Shown here: positions 27,505-35,328 of the stretch, piece after piece | Layout: every line of letters begins with the position of its first letter | Numbering within the stretch: position 1 is the first letter of the stretch | NCBI GenBank assembly: GCA_020636375.1 | Contig: JACJXZ010000026.1 | Span: 13,848-77,847, forward strand | Direction of reading: 5' to 3' | DNA: 64,000 bases | Origin: Lewinellaceae bacterium | GTDB lineage: Bacteria; Bacteroidota; Bacteroidia; Chitinophagales; Saprospiraceae | Program-made: the position numbers and the translations under genes | The notes under the pieces: generated by a model | Database searches by the model: none | What the model saw: the letters and a program-made list of their open reading frames with translations, nothing else | Told to the model about the DNA's origin: nothing

Positions 27505-29709
27505 ATGAGCAAAAAGAGAAAAGCCCCGGCAGGCAAAAGCCGGCGGAAGGAGACAGCGGCGGAGCGCCCCACAAAAGCAATTCCGAAAATGGAAACTGCC
27601 AGCCCTGAACAACTGGCACAATACAAAAAGGTTTTTAAGTTCTCGGCTTTGGGGATATTGCTCATCACCGTTGTTTTGTCTCTGTTCAGCGGGATCAATG
27701 GCGATGATGAATTCCAGAATGACTACTCTGAAAAACTGGTAGATTACTACCTGTCCTTCGGCGCCGATACGGCAGCGCTCTATATCGAAAAGGGCAATAT
27801 GCATTACTACGGGGGCTTTTTCGACCTGGTTACCGGCCTGGCCAACCGGGCGCTGGGTTTCGAGAGCGTAGATATGGGCTATCACCACGTCCGCCACGTT
27901 TTCAATGCCATCATCGGAGTGCTGGCTATGCTTTTTGTCGGTTTGCTGGCCAAAGAGATCGCCGGCTGGCGCGCCGGCATCCTCGCCCTGTGGTTCATCT
28001 TCCTTTCGCCCCGTTTCCTGGGGCATTCGCTGATGAACCCCAAGGACATTCCTTTTGCCGCCGGTTTTGCCATTGCCGCTTACTATATGGTGGTGTTGTT
28101 TAAAAATATGCCGAAACCCGGATGGAAGACGGCTCTGGGCGCCGCCCTGGGCATAGCTCTGGCGCTGGCCACCCGCGCCGGCGGGCTGCTGTTGTTTGGC
28201 TACCTCGGGCTTTTTGCCGCCGTTGACTTTTTGCTGAAATATGGCCTGAAGGGCATTGCCCGGGAAAGCCAGGTTTTGCTGGCCTATCTTGCTTACGGGC
28301 TGGGCATTGCTGCCGCGGGTTACGTGCTGGCCATCCTCACCTGGCCGGCGGCGCTGGCCGACCCTATCGGCCACCCCCTGGCAGCGCTGACGGAATTCTC
28401 CAAGCTCGGGGTAAAGATCCGCGTATTGTTTTCCGGAGAAAACCTGCTGTCGGATGATACCGCCTGGTATTATTCCGTACTTTGGGTCGTCAAAACCGTG
28501 CCGCTGTTTACGCTGGCCGGCTTCATCGGCAGCATTTTTGTCCTGCCCACGATCTTAAAGCGCTATAATACGACAGCCGTGCTACTGGCGTATTTCGCTA
28601 CCCTTTTTCCGGTAGCTTATATCATTTACAAGGATTCCATCCTGCACGACGGCTGGAGGCACCTGATGTTCATCTACCCGAGTATGGTGGTGATCGCAGC
28701 TGTTTTCTGGGTGGTGCTGGAGAGCTTTTTCCAGAACAACAAAACAGGGCGCTATGTATTGTGGGGCGTAATAGGATTGCTGGCTGCGGACGCCGTGCTT
28801 TTTATCGTCCGGAACCCCCAGTACCCTTACGTTTATTTCAACCCGATCGGAGGCGGCATAAAGGGCGCCTATGGCTATTACGAAACGGACTACTGGGGCG
28901 TTTCCGTCCGGCAGGCTATAGACTGGATGGAAAAGGAAGGCATCCTCAGCCCGCAGATGCAGGATACAGTGACCCTGGGCACCACCTTTTTCTACAACAC
29001 CAGCCGCCTCACCCGCAACCGGTTCAACGGCAAGGTGAAGGTGAAATACGTCCGCTTTAATACCCGTTACAGCGAGCCCTGGGATTACGGGATCTTCCCT
29101 TCCCGCTATATCCGCGGGGCGCACCTGCGATCCGGCAACTGGCCCAACAGCAAAACCATACATGCCGTCAGGGCCAATGGAGTGCCTCTGCTGGCTATCG
29201 AGAAGGATGAAAATAAATATGCCTACCGGGGGCAACAGGCTATGGCGGCAGGCAACCCGCAGGAGGCCATCGCCCAGCTGCAGGCAGAGGTGCAGGCCCA
29301 TCCGGACAACGAGGTGGCCTGGGGCACGCTGTCCAGCCTGTACATCAACCTGGGGCAGTATCAACAGGCCCTGGAAGCGGCTCAGCAAGCCCTGGCGGCA
29401 GCGCCGGATGTGGAAAACGCCCTGCTCTACGAGGGGCTGGCCTATCTCAACCTGGGCCAGCCGCAACGGGCTCTGGGCTCCTTCGAACGCCTCGTCCGGG
29501 TGAATGAAGAATACTACGCCGCTTATTACTATATCGGGCTGGTCTATGAATCCACCCAGAACTACCGGGCCGCCTTCGATAACGCCCAAAAGGCCATCGA
29601 GGCCAACCCGGCATTTAAACAGGCTTATGAACTGGCTGCCCGGGTTTTACAGGCATTGGGCGACAATCAAAATGCCGCCCGTTACCGGGAAGCCGCGCAA
29701 AAGCTTTAA
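27505..29709 (+). CDS. GT39-like polytopic membrane protein with C-terminal TPRs
   Basis: A 734-residue protein. After a basic, Lys-rich N-terminus come about ten membrane helices with an early acidic loop (FSGINGDDEFQNDYSE) reminiscent of the catalytic Asp-containing first loop of GT-C glycosyltransferases (PMT/ArnT group). A FLSPRFLGHSLMNPKD loop follows. Residues about 570-730 form at least three TPRs (PQEAIAQLQAEVQAHPDNEV, QQALEAAQQALAAAPDVEN, YRAAFDNAQKAIEANPAF). It probably transfers a sugar from a lipid carrier; the substrate is unknown. The methyltransferase gene follows 29 bp later. Confidence 0.75.
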   Translation: MSKKRKAPAGKSRRKETAAERPTKAIPKMETASPEQLAQYKKVFKFSALGILLITVVLSLFSGINGDDEFQNDYSEKLVDYYLSFGADTAALYIEKGNMHYYGGFFDLVTGLANRALGFESVDMGYHHVRHVFNAIIGVLAMLFVGLLAKEIAGWRAGILALWFIFLSPRFLGHSLMNPKDIPFAAGFAIAAYYMVVLFKNMPKPGWKTALGAALGIALALATRAGGLLLFGYLGLFAAVDFLLKYGLKGIARESQVLLAYLAYGLGIAAAGYVLAILTWPAALADPIGHPLAALTEFSKLGVKIRVLFSGENLLSDDTAWYYSVLWVVKTVPLFTLAGFIGSIFVLPTILKRYNTTAVLLAYFATLFPVAYIIYKDSILHDGWRHLMFIYPSMVVIAAVFWVVLESFFQNNKTGRYVLWGVIGLLAADAVLFIVRNPQYPYVYFNPIGGGIKGAYGYYETDYWGVSVRQAIDWMEKEGILSPQMQDTVTLGTTFFYNTSRLTRNRFNGKVKVKYVRFNTRYSEPWDYGIFPSRYIRGAHLRSGNWPNSKTIHAVRANGVPLLAIEKDENKYAYRGQQAMAAGNPQEAIAQLQAEVQAHPDNEVAWGTLSSLYINLGQYQQALEAAQQALAAAPDVENALLYEGLAYLNLGQPQRALGSFERLVRVNEEYYAAYYYIGLVYESTQNYRAAFDNAQKAIEANPAFKQAYELAARVLQALGDNQNAARYREAAQKL

Positions 29710-29738
29710 GTTTGTGGCCCAATATCAGAGACAGATCA

Positions 29739-30542
29739 ATGAACTATAAACTGCTGTTCCCTACTTATCGCAACCGCTACCTCTTCATCCAGCGAAACCT
29801 CGGGCGGCTCGCCCGCGAGCGTCCCTTCGGGCGGGCCCTGAACCTGGGCGCCGGCGAAGGCGACTACGACAGCATGATCGCCGGGTATTGCGGCCAACTG
29901 GTATCCTGCGACATCAATGAGCAGGACGTCGACTACGCCCGGGCGCTCAATGCGAAGGTGCCCAACCTGGAATACCGGGTGGAGGATGCGCTCAACCTGA
30001 GCTTTGAGGACAATACTTTTGACCTGGTCATCTCCGTGGAAGTGATCGAGCACGTCGGCCGGCCCGAACGGATGGTCGAGGAAATCCAACGCGTGCTGAA
30101 ACCGGACGGCCTGGCGCTTATTACTTTCCCCTCCCTGGATTTCCCCTTCACCTACGACCCCATCAACCGGCTACTCAGTTACTTTACCGATAAGAAGATT
30201 TCCCAGGGCGCTTACGCCTTCGGTCACGATTACCTGGTTTCCAAAAAGGACTTCCGGGCCTGGGCGGAAAAGAACCATTTCCGGGTAGTTCAGGAGCGGA
30301 ACCTGAGTGGTTACCTCGTCGGGCTGCTGGAGATGTACTGGACGGGGATCATCCAAAGCATTTTTAAGGCCAACGCGACCAACCTGTCCGATCGGAAAGA
30401 AAAGAAACTGGCCCTCCGGCCATCCAACAAAGGGCCTTTCCTGACCGTATTCACTGATTGGATCATCAAGGTGGATGATGCGCTTTTCAGCCGTGCCTCA
30501 AGCTCCGTCGGAAAAGGCTTCATTGTCCAGAAAAACAGATAA
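29739..30542 (+). CDS. SAM-dependent methyltransferase (class I)
   Basis: A 267-residue methyltransferase. Motif I is ALNLGAGEGDYDSM, motif II has the acidic residue in VSCDINEQDVDYA, and motif IV is FDLVISVEVIEHV, followed by the post-motif KPDGLALITFP typical of the Methyltransf_11 group. The start at 29739 (MNYKLLFPTYRNRY) is preferred to 29712. It lies between the GT39-like gene and the carboxylase gene, 12 bp before the latter. A lipid or glycan substrate is possible but not shown. Confidence 0.85.
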   Translation: MNYKLLFPTYRNRYLFIQRNLGRLARERPFGRALNLGAGEGDYDSMIAGYCGQLVSCDINEQDVDYARALNAKVPNLEYRVEDALNLSFEDNTFDLVISVEVIEHVGRPERMVEEIQRVLKPDGLALITFPSLDFPFTYDPINRLLSYFTDKKISQGAYAFGHDYLVSKKDFRAWAEKNHFRVVQERNLSGYLVGLLEMYWTGIIQSIFKANATNLSDRKEKKLALRPSNKGPFLTVFTDWIIKVDDALFSRASSSVGKGFIVQKNR

Positions 30543-30554
30543 ACCGGCTTTCTT

Positions 30555-32096
30555 ATGAAAGAAAAATTGCAAAAACTACAGGATAAAGCCGCCGCCGCCA
30601 TGATGGGAGGCGGGGCCGATAAGATCGAGAAGCAGCACGAAAAGGGAAAGCTCACCGCCCGGGAACGCGTCCACTTCCTGCTCGATAGCGGCTCTTTTGA
30701 AGAAATCGGCATGCTGGTCACCCACCGCAGCAGCGATTTCGGGATGGAAAACCAGCGCATCCCCGGCGATGGCGTAGTGACCGGTTACGGGACGATCGAC
30801 GGGCGGCTGGTCTATGTCTTCGCGCAGGATTTCACCGTCTTCGGCGGATCCCTTTCGGAGACCCACGCCGAAAAGATTTGCAAGGTGATGGACCTCGCCA
30901 TGGAAAACGGCGCTCCCCTGATCGGGCTCAACGACTCAGGAGGGGCCCGCATCCAGGAAGGGGTCAGCTCCCTGGGAGGATATGCCGACATCTTTTATCG
31001 CAATGTCATGGCCTCCGGCGTCATCCCGCAGATCTCCGCCATTATGGGCCCCTGCGCAGGCGGTGCGGTGTATTCTCCGGCCATGACTGACTTCACCATC
31101 ATGGTGGAGCATACCTCTTATATGTTCGTCACCGGGCCGAATGTGGTCAAAACGGTGACCAATGAAGAAGTGACGGCCGAAGAGCTGGGCGGGGCCAGCG
31201 CTCACTCCACCAAATCGGGGGTGACCCACCTCACCGCAGATAACGACCTCGATTGCCTGGCCAAGGTCCGGCGCTTGCTGAGCTACATGCCCCAAAACTG
31301 CGAGGGCCAGCCCGCCAAATTGCCTTCCAAACTCGGGGATGAGATCAGGATGCAATTGCGCGACATCGTTCCGGATACCGCCAACCAGCCCTATGACATG
31401 AGGGATGTGGTGGAAGGCATTGTCGATAAAGATTCCTTTATGGAGATCCACGCCAACTATGCCGAAAACCTGATCGTGGGGTTTGCCCGGATCGGAGGGC
31501 GCAGCATCGGCATTGTTGGCAATCAGCCCATCAACCTGGCGGGCGTGCTCGACGTGGACAGCTCCAAGAAAGGCGCTCGTTTTGTCCGCTTCTGTGATTG
31601 TTTTAATATCCCGCTGCTCGTCCTCGTGGATGTCCCGGGCTTCCTGCCGGGTACCGACCAGGAATGGAACGGCATCATCGTCAACGGAGCGAAACTGCTC
31701 TACGCCTTCAGCGAGGCGACTGTCCCCCGGGTAACGCTGATTACCCGGAAGGCCTACGGCGGGGCCTATGACGTGATGAACTCCAAGCACATCGGCGCGG
31801 ATATGAACTTCGCCTGGCCCTCGGCGGAGATCGCCGTGATGGGCGCCAAAGGGGCTTCCGAGATTATCTTCCGCCGGGAGATCAGGGAAGCCGGCGACCC
31901 GGAGGCCATGCTTGCCGAGAAAGAGAAGGAGTACCAGGAAAAATTCGCTCATCCCTACCGGGCCGCCGGCCGGGGCTTCATCGATGAGGTGATCGACCCT
32001 AAAGATACCCGGCGTAAGCTGATCAAGGCTTTCGCCATGCTGGAAAATAAGGCGAAAAAACTGCCCAAGAAAAAACATGGGAACATTCCGCTGTGA
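30555..32096 (+). CDS. pccB: Acyl-CoA carboxylase, carboxyltransferase beta subunit (propionyl-CoA type)
   Basis: A 513-residue carboxyltransferase that moves carboxyl from biotin to acyl-CoA, most likely propionyl- or methylmalonyl-type. Family marks: LTARERVHFLLDSGSFEE near the start, LNDSGGARIQEGVSSLGGY, IMGPCAGGAVYSPAMTDF, VDVPGFLPGTDQEWNGII and ITRKAYGGAYDVMNSKHIG. Length and order match PccB. The partner biotin carboxylase subunit is not in the window, so acetyl- versus propionyl-CoA preference is inferred. Confidence 0.93.
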   Translation: MKEKLQKLQDKAAAAMMGGGADKIEKQHEKGKLTARERVHFLLDSGSFEEIGMLVTHRSSDFGMENQRIPGDGVVTGYGTIDGRLVYVFAQDFTVFGGSLSETHAEKICKVMDLAMENGAPLIGLNDSGGARIQEGVSSLGGYADIFYRNVMASGVIPQISAIMGPCAGGAVYSPAMTDFTIMVEHTSYMFVTGPNVVKTVTNEEVTAEELGGASAHSTKSGVTHLTADNDLDCLAKVRRLLSYMPQNCEGQPAKLPSKLGDEIRMQLRDIVPDTANQPYDMRDVVEGIVDKDSFMEIHANYAENLIVGFARIGGRSIGIVGNQPINLAGVLDVDSSKKGARFVRFCDCFNIPLLVLVDVPGFLPGTDQEWNGIIVNGAKLLYAFSEATVPRVTLITRKAYGGAYDVMNSKHIGADMNFAWPSAEIAVMGAKGASEIIFRREIREAGDPEAMLAEKEKEYQEKFAHPYRAAGRGFIDEVIDPKDTRRKLIKAFAMLENKAKKLPKKKHGNIPL

Positions 32097-32128
32097 CAGA
32101 AAACGTATATTCGTGCATTCGTGTATAT

Positions 32129-32366
32129 GTGCATTCGTGCATTCGTGAGGTTGCTCCGGAAAGTCCCCCAAATGAGTGGATGTCCGCCTTCGCCAGACTT
32201 CGGCGGATGAGAAGTGAGGGACTGAATGAGTGAATAAATATAAAATATGTATTGTTTTTAAAATTAAACCTTATTACATAGCTGATTCTATTCACTCATT
32301 CGCTAAGTCACTCCTTCACTCCTTTCCCAGGGTTTCCGGAGTGTCCTCACGAAAACACAAATGCAC
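32129..32366. repeat. Large imperfect palindromic element, about 240 bp
   Basis: Nested inverted arms fill the 300-bp gap between pccB and rnd. The outer arms contain GTGAGGTTGCTCCGGAAA (left) and TTTCCGGAGTGTCCTCAC (right). The middle arms contain GAATGAGTGAATA and TATTCACTCATTC. An inner hairpin TCCGCC...GGCGGA lies at 32182-32207. Non-coding; probably a MITE-like or REP-like element. Confidence 0.6.
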
Positions 32367-32396
32367 AACCACTCAAGCCCCTAAACGCAACAAAAG

Positions 32397-33581
32397 ATGC
32401 CAGACCGCGCCCTTCAGTATGACCTCATCGAGCAGCCCCGGGCCCTCGATGCCTTCTTCCAGGAACACCGAAAGCTTTCCTGGATGGCCTTTGATACCGA
32501 ATTTGTGGGGGAGAAGCGTTTCCACACGCTGCTCTGCCTGATACAGGTAAAGTCGGAAAAGGGGCTCTTCCTGATCGATCCCATCCGGCTGAAAAACCTG
32601 GACCCCTTTCTTGAGCTGGTCGCCGACCCGGGCATCACCAAGATCACTCATGCGGGCGACAATGACTATCGCTTATTGAACAACCTTTTCGGCATCGTGC
32701 CCGTCAATGTGTTTGATACGCAGGTCGCGGCCGGCTTTGTGGGCTATAATTACCCGGTTTCCTTCCGCAAGCTGGTAGAAAGTGAGCTGAACGTCCACCT
32801 CAAGAAAGGCTACGCGGTGGCCGACTGGGAGAGCCGCCCGTTCCAGTCGAAGCAGTTGCGGTACGCCCTGAACGACGTCCTCTTTTTGCCGGACCTCTGG
32901 CAGAGCCTCCAGGAGAAGCTCCGGCAACAGAACCGCACCCACTGGGCTGACGAAGAGCTGGGGCTTTGGGAAAAAGCTGAATACTATTACAGAGACCCTC
33001 ATGACGAAGCCATCAAGAGCAACCTGATGCGGTCGCTCAAGAACCGGGAGCGGGCATTCCTGATCCGCCTGTTTGCCTGGCGCCGTGAGCTGGCGGAGAA
33101 GCGCGACCACTCCAAAGAGATGGTGCTGCCGGCTAAGTACATCAGCCAGATCGTACGCAGCATATCTTCCGGCAGAGAGGCCCTGAAGCACAACCGGCGC
33201 ATCCCCTCCAAAACGGCGGAACGTTACGGCGCCATCTTCGAAGAACTCTACAACCGGCCGGTCACCGATGAGGAAAAGGAAATCCTGAAACGCATTCCTT
33301 CCGACCTCGACGACGACCCCAAGGAACAGATCATCATGGAAATGCTCTACCAGGTGATCAAGTACAAATGCCTGGAGGAGGACATCTCCATCAATATGGT
33401 GGTGCCCCGCGGCGAGCTCAAAAAGATCCGCGCCGACGAAGACGACGCCCTGGAACTGCTGGCCGGCGGCTGGCGCCAGGAAATGCTCGGCGCCTACTTC
33501 CTCGACTGGCTCTCCAATGCCAACCGCATGAAGGTGGACCTGCTGGATGACCGGATCGTCATTCATCCGGAGGGGCATTGA
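32397..33581 (+). CDS. rnd: Ribonuclease D-like 3'-5' exonuclease with HRDC domain
   Basis: A 394-residue DEDD-family exonuclease that trims RNA 3' ends. Exo I is MAFDTEFVGEKRF, Exo II is HAGDNDYRLL with NVFDTQVAAGFVGY after it, and Exo III is YALNDVLFLPDLW. The C-terminal half holds the HRDC region (SLKNRERAFLIRLFAWRREL onward). Length fits RNase D. It marks the left border of the accessory island. Confidence 0.9.
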   Translation: MPDRALQYDLIEQPRALDAFFQEHRKLSWMAFDTEFVGEKRFHTLLCLIQVKSEKGLFLIDPIRLKNLDPFLELVADPGITKITHAGDNDYRLLNNLFGIVPVNVFDTQVAAGFVGYNYPVSFRKLVESELNVHLKKGYAVADWESRPFQSKQLRYALNDVLFLPDLWQSLQEKLRQQNRTHWADEELGLWEKAEYYYRDPHDEAIKSNLMRSLKNRERAFLIRLFAWRRELAEKRDHSKEMVLPAKYISQIVRSISSGREALKHNRRIPSKTAERYGAIFEELYNRPVTDEEKEILKRIPSDLDDDPKEQIIMEMLYQVIKYKCLEEDISINMVVPRGELKKIRADEDDALELLAGGWRQEMLGAYFLDWLSNANRMKVDLLDDRIVIHPEGH

Positions 33582-33583
33582 TT

Positions 33584-33604
33584 GGCTACTCTTCTAACGT
33601 TGGA
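33584..33604. repeat. Solo arm of MITE-like family B
   Basis: GGCTACTCTTCTAACGTTGG plus one A at 33584-33604 matches the left arm of the complete element at 52721 (GGCTACCATTCTAACGTTGG), but no right arm follows. It sits directly after the rnd stop codon, at the left edge of the accessory island. Confidence 0.6.
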
Positions 33605-33769
33605 CAGGAATTGCCTGGGAAGTGTACGATGTACGGACGTAGCGGCAGCATAGGCTGTGTGCGCTGTGCGAAATCAAACAGGCCCAGGCCTCCGGCTGTC
33701 CAGCAGTTCGACTGAACTCACGCCGAAATCCCTGAAATGGCAGCCCATTGATTTTAGAAAAGGCTCAAA

Positions 33770-33825
33770 CCTGTGGAATTAATTCGCCCGATAGCCCTTC
33801 TCCGGGCAGGCGGCTTTTCCACAGG
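33770..33825. repeat. Hairpin with CCTGTGGAA arms beside the FGE remnant
   Basis: Inverted arms CCTGTGGAA (33770-33778) and TTCCACAGG (33817-33825). The arms match the core of the hairpin that follows VR1 at 36269 (CCTGTGGAATA / TATTCCACAGG). Here it precedes the truncated FGE-like fragment, suggesting that rearranged DGR cassette sequence is involved. Confidence 0.6.
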
Positions 33826-33833
33826 GCCAACCT

Positions 33834-33986
33834 GCCGTACATCAAACATTTTACCCGGACGAGCTTCAGCGAAGACGGGCGCACATCGCACATCAAACAT
33901 CCCAAATCTCCCCTGGTTACTGCCTGCCCACCGAAGCCGAATGGGAACACGCCGCCCGGGACGGCCACAACCCCGAAAGCCGCCCT
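33834..33986 (+). pseudogene. Remnant of a third FGE-type variable-protein gene
   Basis: The reading frame from 33915 translates as GYCLPTEAEWEHAARDG, then HNPESRPF. This is the same segment as GYRLPTEAEWEYAARGG in the two intact FGE-like genes at 35329 and 41881. It is preceded by the same kind of ACATCAAACAT / GCACATC low-complexity DNA found inside those genes. The copy has no start, no variable repeat and no downstream half. It stops where the immunity-like gene's 3' end begins at 33988. I read it as a cassette destroyed by deletion or by arrival of the toxin/immunity pair. Confidence 0.75.
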
Positions 33987-33987
33987 T

Positions 33988-34392
33988 TCAGGCAGTTTGG
34001 CGCAAAAACGATTTTATGGCCTCCTCGATATCCTTCTTAAAAGCCGCTTTGTCGAAGCCCTTCACCTCCCCCGGCCGCTCCAGGCATTCGAGCAGGCCCG
34101 ACAGTACGTACTGGTCGTATTCCATGTCGGCCATCCGGATGGCTTTAGCAAAATCCAGGTCTATGGTCAGGAACCACTCTTTTCGTTTTCTCAGATACTT
34201 GTTTTTGTTGGTCCTGTGCCGTTCCGGCATTTTTTCGCTGATGGTGGGGCTGTAGGTAATGCCTTTTACTGCATCGCCGTATTTTGAAAGGTCGATCTTC
34301 TCGTCGATGTGGTCTGATATGCGAGCTATACTGCCTTTTTTTACCAGGGCAGGGTCTAATACCAGTAATATGAAAAAATCAGGTGCTTCCAT
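33988..34392 (-). CDS. Putative immunity protein (Imm44-like)
   Basis: A 134-residue small soluble protein. Its start codon overlaps the stop of the upstream gene (TAATG at 34392), so the two are almost certainly translated together. The central part YSPTISEKMPERHRTNKNKY, then RKEWFLTIDLDFAKAI and a C-terminal helix (KDIEEAIKSFLRQTA), resembles my recollection of the Imm44 immunity family. Partner order (toxin first, immunity second) fits a polymorphic-toxin pair. An in-frame extension to 34512 lies within the upstream gene and is not needed. The function is inferred, not shown. Confidence 0.5.
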   Translation of the reverse strand: MEAPDFFILLVLDPALVKKGSIARISDHIDEKIDLSKYGDAVKGITYSPTISEKMPERHRTNKNKYLRKRKEWFLTIDLDFAKAIRMADMEYDQYVLSGLLECLERPGEVKGFDKAAFKKDIEEAIKSFLRQTA

Positions 34393-34982
34393 TATCGGTA
34401 AATTTTGTTTCCGGGCGGCCGTTTCAGCCAGATGCCTGTGTTTTTGAGCCTCATCAGGTTTTGATAGTGTATCTTGTATAGATAAATACTGTCTAACTGA
34501 ACCTTGTAACAATAATCTTTTGTCCCATAGTTTTGTGCGGCCAATATCACCCGGTTGATTTTGTATTCAAGAGCATTTTGCCTGGATTCGAATTCACAGG
34601 TCTCGCCATATTTCCAAACTTCTCCTGATTTTAAAAATATGGATTTTTGGCCATCCGGGCAAGTGTAACATGCCCGGTAACCATCTCCTGACGCCACGGC
34701 AACATACTGAACGCACTCCTCCCTTTTCTTTTTCTGCTTTTCCAGACGTTCGTAGACTTCGGGAATTACCTGCGGGTTCCCATCTTCATCCAAATATACA
34801 TAACCTTCCGTGCCTTCAACGTACTTTCCGGCCATTTGAACCTCGCGCTTTGCAATGAGGAGAAGAAGGATGGAGAGTATAAAAATGAGTAAGAACTGGA
34901 AGGGAGGCCGGCGGCGGCCCTGCCCGGAGGGCGGCCTTGAAGAGGCTGTTTTTTTTGGTTCGGCAACGACAATTGCATCCAT
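34392..34982 (-). CDS. Membrane-anchored putative toxin with KYGET/GIY-YIG-like C-terminal domain
   Basis: A 196-residue protein. A Pro/Arg-rich cytoplasmic start is followed by one membrane helix (FQFLLIFILSILLLLIAK). After a charged linker comes a Cys pair (CYTCPDG), then the segment SIFLKSGEVWKYGETCEFES, then a helical stretch, ending in RPPGNKIYR. The VWKYGET...R pattern and the PPGNK tail are seen in Bacteroidota toxin-like domains related to the GIY-YIG nuclease fold. The overlapping downstream gene looks like its immunity partner. There is no large secretion carrier (Rhs, PAAR) next to it, so delivery is unclear. Confidence 0.45.
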   Translation of the reverse strand: MDAIVVAEPKKTASSRPPSGQGRRRPPFQFLLIFILSILLLLIAKREVQMAGKYVEGTEGYVYLDEDGNPQVIPEVYERLEKQKKKREECVQYVAVASGDGYRACYTCPDGQKSIFLKSGEVWKYGETCEFESRQNALEYKINRVILAAQNYGTKDYCYKVQLDSIYLYKIHYQNLMRLKNTGIWLKRPPGNKIYR

Positions 34983-35328
34983 GTCATAGTTTTTGGCTGA
35001 TGAAAGTTAAAAAACGCCTCTCCGCCGCTAAGTTATGTAACTTTTATCTTAAAAAAAAGAAAATTTTATAACCTCCTGCCAGGAGCAAAACCGGAGGGTT
35101 TTATTTTGTTTTTTGATTTAAATAATTGTTTGTTAGTGTTTTAGGTTGAAGGTGTGAAAGGCGGGGTGTAATATGGTTATAGTTTTTGTGAATGTGTTAA
35201 TGTTTGAAAAAAGATAACTTCTTAGTGTAACTATTTAGCTGGGTCAAGAGGTTTTTGCCACAAAGACACGAAAACCGGGTTAGGTGGCAGGCCACCTAAA
35301 TAGTTGCTATTTTTAACAAAAAAAAACC
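34983..35328. other. Divergent AT-rich intergenic region, 346 bp
   Basis: Separates the toxin-like gene (minus strand) from the first variable-protein gene (plus strand). It has long A- and T-runs (about 35050-35150), then the shortened MITE-like element A at 35227-35307 that ends 21 bp before the variable-protein start codon. No other gene is seen. Confidence 0.45.
35227..35307. mobile_element. MITE-like element A, internally deleted copy 2
   Basis: An 81-bp copy with termini GTAACTATTTAG (35227-35238) and CTAAATAGTTGC (35296-35307). It keeps one TTTTGCCACAAAGACACG segment and the AGGTGGCAGGCCACCT hairpin, but has lost the second arm of the central palindrome. It is inverted relative to copy 1. 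I see no flanking direct repeat. Confidence 0.7.

Noticed and set aside
33748..34287. 179-codon plus-strand ORF after rnd
   Set aside because: It crosses the FGE remnant in the wrong frame and then runs antisense to the immunity-like gene.
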